Shown here piece after piece: positions 25,400 to 37,223 of a stretch of DNA of 64,000 nucleotides. The DNA is taken from positions 10,571,108 through 10,635,107 of the forward strand of contig CM054114.1 in the NCBI GenBank assembly GCA_028673005.1, written 5' to 3'. Origin of the DNA: Tanypteryx hageni (Eukaryota; Arthropoda; Insecta; Odonata; Petaluridae). The translations under genes were made by a program, and so were the position numbers. The notes under the pieces are model-generated. The model did no database searches, was not told the DNA's origin, and saw only the letters and a list, made by a program, of their open reading frames with translations. Positions within the stretch are counted from its first letter, which is position 1; the number at the start of each line of letters is the position of its first letter.

Positions 25400-25735
25400 A
25401 CATATTAAACAACATTATTTTCCATCCTTAGTCATTGTTGACAGTATTTTACTTTATTTAAAAAATTATTTTTGTTAAGAGGGAAAGGCTCAAACACTTC
25501 CTCAGGTAAATTGTTCCATTCCTCTATGGCACTATTCAGAAAAGAGAAGATGCAAACGTTAGATTTTTTTGTGTTAGGTAGCTGATTTTATATTTGTGGT
25601 CCTGTCTACTGAAATAAGGTGGACTATGAATCCTACATTGAAAATTCTTAAAAGCCGGCATTCCTGTAAAACGTTAAATATAAAAACTATTAGGAAAGAC
25701 GGCATTGTAATTGTGCATTAAATAGGAAAAGAGTG
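25400..25735 (-). pseudogene. LINE reverse-transcriptase C-terminal remnant
   Basis: Translating the minus strand gives FLNSAIEEWNNLPEEVFE just upstream of 25490, matching the motif (F-x-x-R/S-A/T-I/V-x-x-W-N-x-L-P) that ends many jockey/CR1/I-type retrotransposon ORF2 proteins. Further upstream, in a frame one base away, FSRQDHKYKISYL fits the segment that normally precedes it. The frameshift and flanking stops show a dead copy. The rest of ORF2 is absent or unrecognisable and no target duplication was found. Family assignment within the non-LTR group is uncertain. Confidence 0.6.
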
Positions 25736-25860
25736 GGTTCTAGAAATGGAGATACAGAAAATTGGTACACTTTTAACGATATTTTATTACCTTTTATTTA
25801 TTAAAATAAAAAGACCATCATTTCACTGTCTGCATGCCACTTATTTAACCATCTATTATT

Positions 25861-27250
25861 ATGTTTCCTTGCGTATTTTATATAGTTTTTGTATCGCTGC
25901 ATGAATGCTCCTTTTCTGGTTTTTCTCCTCCTCTTATCTCCTTATTCCTCCCTGCTATTTTTTTCTTCTCTCGTGACTTGTGTGCGATTCCATCTCTTTC
26001 ATATATTATGTTTAGCATCGACCCCTCTCTCCGCCTCTGCTCCTAGTCGACGCTCGCCCTCTCTGCCGACTCCATCCCAAAGCACTCGCAATCTATATCT
26101 TCGTCCAATGGCATTCCTACGTCTCTTCAACCCTCCTATCTTTCGAATTCCCCCCTCACCTCATCCCTCTGGCTCCCCCTCCCCCTATTCTCTCTCTCTC
26201 TCTCTCCTTTCCTCATATTTCTATCCCCTCTCCTCTCCCTTTCCCTGCAGAACCACTCTTACCTCTCTATCCTCTCCTTTCCCTCTTTCTCTCTCTCTCC
26301 CTTCCTCCTCTCTCCTCCCCCTTCTTTCACGATTCCTGCTTTCCCTTATTTACTCGCTTCTTCCTCTCCATCTCCAGGAAGCCTGCATCCTCCCCCCCAA
26401 CCCCTCCCTCCCCTTCCCCTCCCCTCTTTCACCTCCCATCTTTCCCATCTCCCCTTTCCCACCTCTCTTTTCCTCTCCTCTTCTCCTTCCCCCTCGAAAG
26501 GGCGAGCGAGGGGAGGGATCCCTCCTCGCAGAATTACGTACGGAAAAAAGAAGCGCGATTTTTGGGGGGTCGCACTGTGGAAGTGGGAAAAAAAGACTGG
26601 GAAAGGGCGAAGGGAGCGAGAGAGGGAAGGAGGGGGATATATTTTATTTTGAATCGTGACAGCCGATCTCTCTTCTCCTATCCCACCCACCTTTGAGTTT
26701 TCCTCACTCCGCCCTTTTCCTCCGTGTTTGCTTGTCCGCTGAGATGGCCAGAATTAAAAAAAATATCAAGAGAGAGAGAGATCGAGTTGCTAGGAATTGT
26801 ATCCTTTTTTCGATCATGCTTGGAACCAACCGGCGTCCGCTTCGTCTGGGAGCGCGTTTCTTCTTCCAGGATGGAGTTTTCTGTTCCGGAGGACTGGGTC
26901 TCGCGAGGGCGTGCTGGAAGGGAGGGAGGGGGTGGCGAAGAGGTTGCGGCGGGAGGATGGGGTGAGGTTTTTTATGTGCGCGGCGCTAAACAGTCAGCGC
27001 GCTTGAGAGAGTAGGAAAAATTTGCTTCCTCTCTTCCGAGCACGGTGCTTCCATCTAGCGCCGAGAATGTGCGGTGGCTCAGGTGAAATGCGGAATGCGA
27101 AATGAAAATAAAGAGTAGGATTTGGGAATGTGTGGTTTTCGGTGTGTGTGTGTGTGTGTGCCGGGTATGTGTTTTGGGGAGGGGTTGGTTAAGCGTTAGT
27201 CCGCGTTTCATCTTTTAGCCGTGCAGACAGAATAGCCGAGTCCTTCTCGG
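25861..27250. promoter_or_regulatory. GC/CT-rich island 5, promoter-like
   Basis: Strongly pyrimidine-rich on the + strand from about 25910 to 26490, then purine-rich and G-rich from about 26500 to 27010: a clean skew flip near 26495. A 256-codon frame (25889-26659) is a Ser/Pro/Leu-rich translation of CT tracts and is not accepted as a gene. A (GT)n run at 27142-27160 closes the block. A bidirectional promoter is a reasonable but untested reading. Confidence 0.4.
27142..27160. repeat. (GT)n microsatellite
   Basis: About nine uninterrupted GT units. Confidence 0.9.
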
Positions 27251-29190
27251 GTCATTCGTAATAATTAATTTCGTAATGGTAATGGTGGAATTGGGGAGAA
27301 AGACTTGAAAAAATATATATATGCACATACGGGTATACATACGGACACAACGGGGAGGATATTGTGTTCTCCGGGCAATTAAACCTTGCAAATATTAATT
27401 TGAAGTTTAAATTCATTTATCTTCAATGTTATTCAAACTCTAAGGAAAGGGTAACAGCTTTCGTTATTCCCACCCCACTTCTTTCAAAATGACTTATTTT
27501 TTGCATAATAAACGTATTATTTATGAGAGAAATATACGCTTTCATAAAGTAAACGGAGTGTAGCCGGCTATTTTGTATTATAGGCTCACTAAGTGGAAGC
27601 TATATTTAAATGATGCCGTGGAACAAGCATTTATTCTTTTTTCCATAAACGGTGGACCCGAAACAAAGTTATGAGTAAACTCCTGCCACATGCAACCGAC
27701 ATTTATAACAATTTTCTTCGCTATATACTGTTTCATTAAACGAATTTAGAGTAAAACCCTTAATGCTAGCAACATATTAAAGATAAAATAAAGGAAAATT
27801 ACGAGCTTTTGGTCGAAACTCTAAAATAAAGAAATTGTTCACATATAACAGTTGGCTAATGAAGTAATTACTGCAACAATTGGTGTAAATGCATAATATA
27901 TCCTTAAATGCGTTTTTCATTTGCTGAAAATACGTAATTTAAATCGTAACATAAATCGACGTTTAAAAATCTGTCGATAGAGAATGTAATGTACAAAATG
28001 TCTTTAGTAAAAGTAATAAATATAAAGACGCTTAAATTTATTGATTAATTTCCACCTCTTATGTTTACGTTTTCATACTGGAGATTTAAGTTTGAAATCT
28101 TGGAAGAATTGCCGTGTGATTTTGCCGAGGATATATCGATAAGATAGTAAGTAGAAAGGGATTGAACCGGGAAAAGGATTAAAACAAAGGAATTGCTACG
28201 TAATAATAAATGATTTAGTATTAGCTTTTAATCCCAGTTCTTTCCCACATACCTAAAGATTTTACACTAAATGGTATATATATAGGTAATACTTATTAAA
28301 TTGTGACAAATTTGATGGAGGAGGGTTAGATGGCTTCCTAGTGCTAGATTCCAGTATTCCAATGATGCCGTGATCTTGGATGCTTGGTAGTAGCTTTTAT
28401 GCTATTATTATGCTTTTTGTGAGTGGCCGTTGAATGTTCGTTGACAGTTATTAATAAATTAAACAGAATTAACATTTTTGAACCATGGCATATTGTTAGT
28501 TATTTACATATACCTCATAGTTTATATTGGAGTTTTTAGAGGAATAAATGATCACGTCTTAAAATATAGTTATATTTGTTGCCACTGTTCAGAAGAATTA
28601 TAAAAATTTCTTTTCCCTGAGGGATTTGTTTACTTCATTGTGGTAATTATAGTTTTTTGTATCTAGTTTTGAGAAAAGCTGTAGCAAAGGAATCAGATAA
28701 AGAAAGTAGTAACTTCATTAAAGAATATAAGTTAAGCCGTTATTTATTTTTATGTGCATAGAGTTATTTGCATGAAAATGCAAAGAAATTTCTAAAGAAT
28801 GAAATTCCACTTAGCATTGTCGCGTATTATTGTTTATATTTATATTCCTCCTAAAAAATTATTCATATTTTATCAGTTTAATTGTCTTAAAATTGCCTTA
28901 CCTGATTAAAAAAGATTTCCGAATAGTGTAAAGTAACCAATAATATATTCAAAAACCCATTAAAATCAAAAATAATAAAATTGATTGAAATAAAAAATTG
29001 CTTTGGAGTTCTTTTTTCAAATGATTAAAATGCCATTTTCTTCCCCGGACAGCCAACTCCCATCAGTTTGGTAATATCTCCCCAAGGTTTTATTTCTTCA
29101 CTTCCATTTTCATAACTTCAAAACCCATACTTGTCAATTTTTTAGTAAATTTAAATAAAGCGATGCAAGCGGAGTTTAAAGTACTCTTGC
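27251..29190. other. AT-rich spacer
   Basis: No recognised gene or repeat. Confidence 0.45.
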
Positions 29191-29560
29191 GTATGTTTAA
29201 CTATTTCCTTCCCTTTTCCCTGTCCCTTTCTCTACTCCTCTCCCCCCCCCCCTCCCACACCTCCGATCGTGAATTTTGTCGTAGACGTCTACGAAACTGA
29301 TCCAGAGTCTGCTGAGGGGTGAAGAGGACCCGCGAAGAGGAAGTGGCGCAGTGGGGAAAGGGGTGGCGTTTGGGGACGCATGGGAGGGTGGCGTCGGCCG
29401 CCGGGGTGCTATTGGTGCTCTTACCGCGAGGGGGTGGAAGGGAAAGCGAGTTTGGCATCGCGTATCCTGTTGTACCCTTGGGTGAAAACCCTTGAGGGGC
29501 TGAGGCGGGAGTGCCATAAAGGTTCACGGTGTATAGATCCAACGGTGAATTTCAAATTTC
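29191..29560. promoter_or_regulatory. GC/CpG island 6
   Basis: A compact GC-rich block of about 370 bp with many CG dinucleotides. It contains a perfect 16-bp palindrome, tcgtagacgtctacga, at 29279-29294, centred on GACGTC (a CRE-type half-site pair). Minus-strand frames of 106-113 codons overlap each other in different frames and look like composition effects. Confidence 0.35.
29279..29294. promoter_or_regulatory. 16-bp perfect palindrome centred on GACGTC
   Basis: tcgtagacgtctacga reads the same on both strands. It could be a dimeric bZIP-type site inside GC island 6; binding is inferred. Confidence 0.35.
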
Positions 29561-32500
29561 ACGTGATAAATTTTATGCATTTTTTTCCGCGAATAATTTT
29601 TTCATTTGATCGACGGCGCAAAAAAAGTGTTGATGGATAAGGTAGATTATTGGGAATCGTGTTTTCTTAACAAATTTTTAAAAACAACAGTCTGCTTCCC
29701 ATAGAGCCGTTCTAATGTTTTTTATTTCGCGCAAAATTTTCTTTAATTTTTTAAATTTCCACTCAATTACTTTGCTCTGGTGTTGGTTTTTGACAATATT
29801 GAAAGGGAAATAATACTTTCCAAAGCCTACGCAAAAATATTAATGATAAACTAATCACCAAATAAAGTGAAAGTTTTGTTTATCAATAAATGTTTTATAA
29901 GACAGTTTTTAAATTCGTGATGGTAACCTGAATTCTCCACACAAAAAAACAATGGTCTATAACAATTTTGTGCACTTTGTTTCATATGGTTTTATATTGG
30001 CAGTGATAAAGACTTTTCTTAGAATATTTTAGGTCGTTAAGGATTGAAATTTCCGTTTTAGAATTCCTTATGATATAGCAGAAATTATTTGATATTTCAT
30101 AAGTTTTTGCTGGCTAGAGGGCCATTTTCATTATTTTATAAATTTAGTTAGTTTTTTGTCACTAAGGTATTCTTGTATTTTTGATTTCCTTCTTATATAA
30201 AAATTTTTAGCTATCGGAATTTTAATTTAGCATGGAATAAATCTGTGCAAATGTCTAAAAGAAATATTATCATTTTATAACTTATTTTCAGTTTGAATCT
30301 ATTTGCCGGAAGTTTCATAAATTATAATAAATACCCTCGGTTTTGCAAAAGTATCAGCTGAAAACCTTCGCCGTCGTAGTTTTGTTAATCATTGGTATAA
30401 TAATGATTCCAAAAAGGAGTAAATATTTTTAATGTTCTCCTATCGAATGATAACGGCAAATTCACAAAGAAACGCGCGGTCCATTACTTCCCGCTTGCGA
30501 AATACCTGCGTCGATAAACTCAAGCCTCTCCGATATAACGGCAACGTTTTTCACATCCTAATCAGCGATGCTTTCTCGAATAACGGTAAACATAATTATG
30601 TCTCTTGCGTTATGAAGCACGGCTTTTTTTTAAGTGATAGTGATAAGTCCGGCCACTTTCATCGCTGCACTGTAAGCATTATCACGAAACTGCTTCACGA
30701 TCAATGAAAGTTTCGTCCCTCGCTGTTAGTGCGCAGATCCTTGGATAAAAATGGAATATTGCCTTGCGCGGTTGAAGATGTACGCAGAGGAAGATATTTT
30801 TCGGCTTGAAAAGGTCACAGGACCGAAATAACAGTATTTGGCTAGCATAGATATTTTCTTGGATACTCCTCAGTTGGAAAATATTTTTGTTATTATTAGT
30901 TCATCAAAAATCTCCGATAGCCTTAGAAAATTGCGAAATATAACTTGACAATTTGGAGCTGTGATTTTTTTATGTTTCATGGTGTATTTGTTAAAAAAAT
31001 ATTCCCAATAGAAAACAAACTCATTTAATGTGTATATAAAATTAAACTATTAACAAAATTAGTTAATTGTAACAAATTTAAAACTATACTTTTTAAATAA
31101 TCTCGTATCTAATAGTTTTTCCATCGTTTAGCAAATAATCTGGATCTTTATCGTTAACAACAAAATTTTCTAACTAATTTTTAGGCATAATATTAACAGA
31201 TTTGATTAAAGAACTTCAATCTTATAGAGTCTTGAATAACATTTAATTAGTTACTGAAATCTAACACAATTCTGAACAGTTAAAATATTCCGCCGATGAC
31301 AGAATTTTATGAGTTCTCTGCAATCGATTGATCTCGATTGTCAATTACATTGGCATTTTTATGCTCTTGATAACTATTGAGATCCTTTAACACATCTTCT
31401 TCGAATTCTAGTATTCTATTAATTTCTTGCCAAAGACTTTATTGTCCTTTGCGATGCCTTCTTCAGATGATAAAAGCCCTCTTTCCCATTTCTTTGCGCC
31501 TGTCAAAAGTTGCCGACGACTAAAAAATGTATGTTTAAGCCTTCCATTTGTTTGAACAACTGCTTCTTTCTCATTACATCAAAGAACAACTCTTTGTTCC
31601 GATCAAAAAGGAATACGTCAAGGCGATATGCCAAGCGTTACGAATGCATCGGTTTTGCCTTTCCTTGTATTGTACATGTAGAAATATTTGTAAAAGATGA
31701 TATTTTTAAGTAGAACAATGGCGTGAGGTTAGATAAAGATGCAATAGCTTCAGGCTGAAAATTCAAGATGCAACAATGTTTTTTCGCATTATATCTAAAC
31801 TTTATTGGCGATCTTGGGCGTAATTTCGGTTTGTCGCCTCAGGATTTTTACACCGCATCCCTTTTTTCATAAATGAAACAAAGGGTACAATTATTTAATA
31901 GTGATTCTAGATTCTTGCAATGGTAATCTTTTATTATAGACCCAAGAAATTAGAAATAAGAAAGTAATATCTTTTCAATAACTTATTTCTCAATCTCTGC
32001 ATCGTGCATGAGGCTCACATTATCCTATTTTTTATGGATATAACATTTTAAACCTGTTTTAGGTTATATGATTTTTATCCTGTACTTTAACTTATCAATT
32101 TAATTTATTGTTGAATTGAAACCATTTTCCCATTCAGTTGATGCACTTTTGAGACTGCAAAAAGTTGATTGCGGTAATGAAATGTTGATCACAATAGAGA
32201 AAAGTGGAAATGACTGCCATTAAATTTAGTACGTATGTACTACTATATCAAAATTTCAGTTTAATTTATTGCTATTTTGTTCTGCAAGAAATAGTTTCTG
32301 AAAGTGCAAATGGTAAAAGAATTTATCGTAATGCTTTCTTTTTGACGGTAAATTTTAATACGATTAAACGATCAACAAAACTATGTGACAATTAGTGATG
32401 ATTCTGGGAAATTTTCCGAATCATCAATTAAAATGTGAATCACGCCTTAACAAACCCATAAAGCGACCTGTTCGTACATGGCATTTTCCCCGTTCTGCTA

Positions 32501-33704
32501 AAGAAGCATAGAATGTGACTGTTGTGACCTGTAAACATGCTTCAAAGATATTTCGGATTTGCATTCAAATTTTTGTACAAATTGCACTTTTGAAAGGGAG
32601 ACCAGATAGGAACCCTTTTGCTTTACGTTCTGCGGCTTTACTTTGAAACTTTGATCGTTTTGTCCTCAAAATGTATAGTTCTATGATGATGGCTATTGCG
32701 AATTGGGTTTGGAAACAAGGCAGATTGAGTCTGTTTATTAATTGGACTTTCGGATCTGCTTTTAACTGACTCTCGGTCAAATTTTGACGAGGCAACCACT
32801 GTAACGGACAATATCTGTTCTCTTGGTTTTCTGATGACTTTTATTCGTACCGTTGCATTTAGTTCTGAAAAATGTTCTCAATCAATGTATTACTAATTTT
32901 TAGTGCACTGAAATTGGCGAAGAATGGAGAGACACTATGAAAACAACATTCTTACCGAATCCAATATTCATCAATCATACAAATAAATAATAAAAAATAT
33001 TGCATCATTATTCTTATTTTACTATAGGTGATCTATAGTCCCAATACTTTTCCTTTTATAACGCTGCTGGTATATACAGTTGCCGAACTTCGGCGGGCCT
33101 TTTCAGTTACGCGCCTGTGTTACAGCACTATGAATACAAATTTGATTATGCAAGCGCCCTTGAACGACCGGATAATTCTATAAGATTAGCACAGGAAATT
33201 GGACCAATTTACTCAAAAATGATGCGTTACAAATAGGGATACTTTCCATTGAAGAAGTGTCAATTAAAATGAGTAGCGGTCATTTTAACACGAAGAAATT
33301 AGTCGGTTCTCATTTAGATAATAATTTTTTCATTTCCCATCTGTTGGTGAAATACGTTATTTGCGTTAAATATCATACAACGGTGTGTGGGCATAAATTA
33401 AAAAAAATTAAAACCACCATTTATGAACATTTTAAAAGTGCATTTATAATTGTTGCAAATTATATTTATATACTCAACTGTTCCAATGAAAGACTTGTAT
33501 GCCTATTTAAATCGCATTAAATTACATATTGACTTAATGTGAAGTCTCTTTAATCAGTTTGGGCCACAAAGATATCACTCGAAGGATAATATTCCTTCAG
33601 GTAGAAGTAATCGACAAATATTAAAATAAAATTGACTTCTAACTGTGAAATTAAAATTTTACTTTAATATAATTTTCACCGTAGTCTCCATCCTTATTTA
33701 TTTA
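29561..33704. other. Long AT-rich spacer with GC-balanced patches
   Basis: Patches at about 30430-30830, 31440-31720 and 32440-32800 are less AT-rich and open for 60-91 codons (30432-30707 is the longest), but no product is recognised. They could be conserved non-coding elements; only comparison with relatives could show that. Confidence 0.35.
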
Positions 33705-35238
33705 CTAGTAGAAAGTGCTTGCATTCTGTAAGCATTTCATCTCATCTTGAAAAAACATTAATTTTTCAGAGAGATAGTTCATCATTGTAAACATTTTTTT
33801 AATTCAAAATATTTTTCCTCTGTACCGATTTTCGTTTCTTCCTTATAGAACAATAATGGAGAAAAACAATCACTAAAATTTGAAATCTTAAGAATATTAT
33901 AATTTTTCTACATTGGCATTTCTGATATATTTTAAAGTTGTAGCACATTTAGAAGTGAAATAAAATTTATCTAATTGTTTAAATTTAAAAACTTTTTAAC
34001 AGCCGCGATAACAATTTTATGGAGATATTTAAATGTTTATTCGTTCAATTACCATATGTTCTAAATAACTTTAATTTTTCAGCTCCCTAGCTCGCCCCGT
34101 ATTATCTAAATATTTACCTATTTGTTTAAACTTTAAGAATATTTAACTGCTGACCAAATTACAATATCAAAAATTGTATAATCCCTATTTAGTGTTTTTA
34201 CAAATTCTACCTAGAAAAAATTTCAGCTCAGTTACACATTCGGAATACCTAAATCTTGAAAATTTGTATAAACAATTGCGAATTTTTAGCGGCCACATTG
34301 TTGAATTTTTTCAAGATTTTCGTTTTTTCTAGTCGGTTTTCAAGAAAAATCCTACTTATGTAAAAAAATTCGAATCTCCACATCTTGTGGAAGTGCCTAA
34401 ATATTAGTATTCACCTATATATATATTATATATATGTTCTACTAGTAGAAGGGGCTTGCATTCTACAAGCATTTCATCTCATCTTGAAAAAACATTATTT
34501 TTTCGAAAAGATATTTCATAATGGGAAATATTTCTCCTTAGCACCGATTTTCGTTTTTTCCTTATGGAACAATAATGGCGTAAAACAATCACTAATATTT
34601 GTAATTTTAGGATCGTTATACTTTTCCACATTGGGTAAATAATGCAACACATTTCTTTCAAATTTTAAAATTGTAACACATTTAGATATGAAATAACATT
34701 TATCTATTTGTTTAAATTTAAATTATTTTAACGGCCACAATAACAATTTCATGGATACAATGAAATGTTTATTCGTTTATATGGACTAAGATTTAAATAT
34801 CTTTAAAATTTTATCTCCCTAATTCGCCCCGCAGTGTCTAAACATTTACCTATTTGTTTAAATTTTAAGAATTTTTTACTACCAAACAAATTAAAATATC
34901 AAAATTTATATAGTCCCTATTTTGTTTTTTTTTTACAAATTCTACCTATAAAAAATTTCAGTCCCGTAGCACATTCGAAAATACATAAACCTTGAAAATT
35001 TGTTTAAAAAATTGCGAATTTTTAGCGGCCGCATTGTAGAACTTTTTCAAGATTTTCGTTTTGTCTAGTCGGTTTTGCACATAATCCTACCGACAAAATA
35101 ATTTCGAGTCTGCCGCTGTTCTGGAAGTGCCTAAACATTTATATCCTCCTCATATATGTTATATGTTACTCCTCCTCTGTTAGGAACGTTTATAAATAAT
35201 GATGTGCTCTTCTGTAAAGAACGTCTATATATAATAGA
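33705..35238 (-). mobile_element. Helitron-like element A, interrupted by copy B
   Basis: Homologous to the full copy at 51492-52278. On the minus strand it ends with a hairpin (gcttacagaatgcaagc), then ctag followed by T: plus-strand ctag at 33705-33708, flank a at 33704. The element runs 33705-34441, is interrupted by a second copy at 34442-35202, and resumes at 35203-35238, where its 5' end (tctattatatatagacgtt on the minus strand) begins. No coding capacity. Confidence 0.55.
34442..35202 (-). mobile_element. Helitron-like element B, 761 bp, nested in A
   Basis: The minus strand begins TC (complement of ga at 35201-35202) and ends CTAG (34442-34445). It carries the same 3' hairpin, gcttgtagaatgcaagc, as the other copies. 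It lies inside copy A with no target duplication, as expected of Helitron insertion between A and T. Internal sequence is closely similar in order to A and to the copy at 51492. Confidence 0.6.
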
Positions 35239-35261
35239 TGATATATACATAGGGGTGCCGG

Positions 35262-35272
35262 TGGTGTAGTGG
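35262..35272 (+). promoter_or_regulatory. SINE A box
   Basis: tggtgtagtgg matches the tRNA-gene A-box consensus TRGYNNARYGG and lies 9 bases from the SINE start, the usual position. Confidence 0.7.
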
Positions 35273-35315
35273 TTAGGACGCTGGCTGCTACTCGCCCGAT
35301 GCTTGAAAGTCATCG

Positions 35316-35326
35316 GGTACGAATCC
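35316..35326 (+). promoter_or_regulatory. SINE B box
   Basis: ggtacgaatcc differs at one position from the B-box consensus GGTTCRANTCC and lies about 44 bases after the A box, a normal spacing. Confidence 0.7.
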
Positions 35327-35592
35327 TGCGCGAGTAGGATTTTTTCTCAAGGTCATCCGGCCCCCTGTTTGCGTGGTTTGAGGAGACCGCGCAAATTCAG
35401 CTGTTCCGTCCTTCGGAAGGGACGTTAAGCCGTTGGCCCCCCTGGTGTTCTTCGCAAGAGCAGGCAAATGCCGGCACCGGGTTTCCCTCCTCCCTTCTGT
35501 GTGTGTGTCCGGTGTGGAAGGCAACGGGAAACCACCACACCGTGTATGTATATTCCCTAGTCAAAGCCAATTAATTAGTTAATTGGTAGGAC

Positions 35593-35606
35593 CTGTCGTA
35601 AGACAG
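35593..35606 (+). other. SINE 3' hairpin with GTAA loop
   Basis: Stem ctgtc / gacag with loop gtaa; in RNA this is a GNRA tetraloop closed by a C-G pair. It lies 16 nt before the end of the element, exactly as in the LINE. Probable recognition site for the LINE reverse transcriptase (inferred). Confidence 0.6.
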
Positions 35607-36069
35607 AACACAAATGATGATGATATACATAGGAGGATACTAATGTTTGGGCACTTCCAAAAGAGCTTGAGATTCGAAATTTCATACGACGGTAGGATTA
35701 TATGCAAAAATAACTAGAAAAAACGAAAATCTTTAAAAAGTTTAACTATGCTACCGCTAAAAATTCGGAATTGTTTAATTGCAGAATGCAAGCACCAACT
35801 ACTTGTATGTTATATGTTAATCCTGCTCTGTAAGGAACGTCTATATATAATAGGTAATACAAAAATGAAATATATTTTAGGTGGTTTATTAATTGCTCTA
35901 ATTATGTAATTTCCAATTATTTGCTTTTCTCAAATACTCTACTGCCACACTATATCCACTTAACATAGAAAATTTTAATATCTGTACAATCACTATTTTA
36001 ATATGAAAGAAACTAGTCGTTTCACGTTTTACTCTTACTATAAATTAAAATAACAAATCTAAGTAAAGA

Positions 36070-36071
<2 letters not shown>

Positions 36072-36114
<43 letters not shown>

Positions 36115-36118
36115 TAAA
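36072..36118. repeat. (AT)n microsatellite, about 47 bp
   Basis: An uninterrupted AT tract just upstream of the RTE-like LINE insertion site. Confidence 0.95.
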
Positions 36119-36137
36119 TATATATGTATATAAGGGC

Positions 36138-37201
36138 AATAGAATACAGTCAAGATATCTGCACATGTTTCGTAGACTGGCAGAAGGCCTTTGATAGAGT
36201 AAATTGGGTAAAGTTGATGAAGATATTAATAGATATAGGTGTAGACTGGAAAGACAGGAGACTGATTAGGAATCAATATGAGAATCAAGTTGTAAAGGTC
36301 AGGTTTGAGAATGTGGACAACTGCGGAATAAATATCGGTAGAGGAGTAAGACAAGGTTGCTGCCTATCGCCAACTCTATTCAACTTATATGGAGAAAGTC
36401 TAATGCAAGAAGCTTTAGAAGGCACAGGGGATTTCAAAATTGGAGGAAGGATTATAAGAACAGTAAAATACGCAGATGATCAAGTACTTCTAGCAAGAAA
36501 AGAAGAGGAGCTACAAAAAATGATAACTAGACTAGTGATAACAGGTAGAAAATGCGGTATGGAAATAAATACAGAAAAATCCAAGGTCATTCAAATATCA
36601 GGCAAAGAAGAGAATCTAAACATAAGTATTGGGGAAAGCCTTTAGAACAAGTTTCAGAATAAAATTACCTTGGAAGCATCATAACACGAGAAGCAAAATG
36701 TACGGATGAGATCAGGACTAGAATAGAAAAAGCAAAAGCGGCTTTCAGGAGAAAGAAACAAGTACTTACAGGGAATATAAGGGAAGATATCCGCAAGAAG
36801 TTGATAAAATGCTACGTATGGAGTATAGCATTGTATGGGGCAGAAACATGGACGCTAAGGAAAAATGACATCAAATACTTGGAAAGCTTTGAAATGTGGA
36901 CTTGGAGGAGAATGTTGAAGATAAAATGGGCAGATAGGATGAAAAACGATGAAGTGCTACAAAGAATAGGAGAGAAGCGAATGATTATACAGACCATCAG
37001 AAAGAGGAAGGCTAACTGGGTTGGACATTACATGAGGAGAGAGAGTATGAATAAAGATGTGTTAGAAGGAAAACTAGATGGGAAAGAGGTAGGAAAAGGT
37101 TTCAGCTGATAGGCGATTTGAAAGGGAAAGAGAGTTAACAAGATATGAAGAGGACAGCGGAAAATAGGAGTATATGGAGAACCAGGTTTAATCAAGAATA
37201 A
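36138..37201 (+). pseudogene. Broken reverse transcriptase (ORF2 C-terminal part) of an RTE-like LINE
   Basis: The enzyme would copy the element's RNA into DNA at a nicked target. Visible reverse-transcriptase motifs, in order, are motif A (FVDWQKAFDRV, 36169-36201), motif B (GVRQGCCLSP, 36343-36372) and the catalytic YADD (36469-36480). Next come the thumb-like YGAETWTLRKND stretch and a C-terminal RRIGEK/RKANWVGH-type region in the second frame (36801-37109). The frame is broken: a shift near 36630-36645, a stop at 36660-36662, and at least one more shift near 37100, before an apparent natural stop at 37199-37201. The first ATG-like codons of the open frame belong to the flanking AT repeat. 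Not functional. Clade assignment (RTE) is from motifs and tail and is likely, not proven. Confidence 0.8.
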
Positions 37202-37209
37202 TCACGGAC

Positions 37210-37223
37210 CTGTCTACGGACAG
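37210..37223 (+). other. LINE 3' hairpin with TACG loop
   Basis: Stem ctgtc / gacag with loop tacg; in RNA this is C(UACG)G, the classic stable UNCG tetraloop. It lies within the 38-bp 3' UTR, 16 nt before the element's end. Confidence 0.6.

Larger units (their letters stand above)
35254..35622 (+). mobile_element. tRNA-derived SINE, 369 bp
   Basis: The head carries RNA polymerase III promoter boxes: A box tggtgtagtgg (35262-35272) and B box ggtacgaatcc (35316-35326, one mismatch to ggttcgaatcc). The body is about 240 bp, ending in a hairpin and an atgatgatg tail. A perfect 11-bp target duplication, atatacatagg, flanks it (35243-35253 and 35623-35633), so insertion was by target-primed reverse transcription. 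SINEs encode no protein and use a LINE enzyme. The last 34 bases match the 3' end of the RTE-like LINE at 36138-37239 at 26 positions, which points to that family as the helper. It is inserted in a Helitron-like element, so it is younger than that copy. Confidence 0.85.
35239..35805 (+). mobile_element. Helitron-like element D, inverted, internally deleted, holding a SINE
   Basis: Reads in the opposite direction to A and B. Aggaggatactaatgt at 35631 and the following 140 bp match the 5' part of the family, then it jumps to the 3' hairpin (gcagaatgcaagc, 35781-35793) and ends ACTTG/T, a variant of ACTAG/T. The 5' terminus is missing or fused to copy A. A 369-bp SINE is inserted at 35254-35622. 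Another terminal piece of the family follows at 35806-35853. Confidence 0.5.

Noticed and set aside
25889..26659. 256-codon plus frame, the longest in the window
   Set aside because: Almost entirely Ser, Pro, Leu and Phe from CT tracts; no motif, ends in the purine-rich half of the island.
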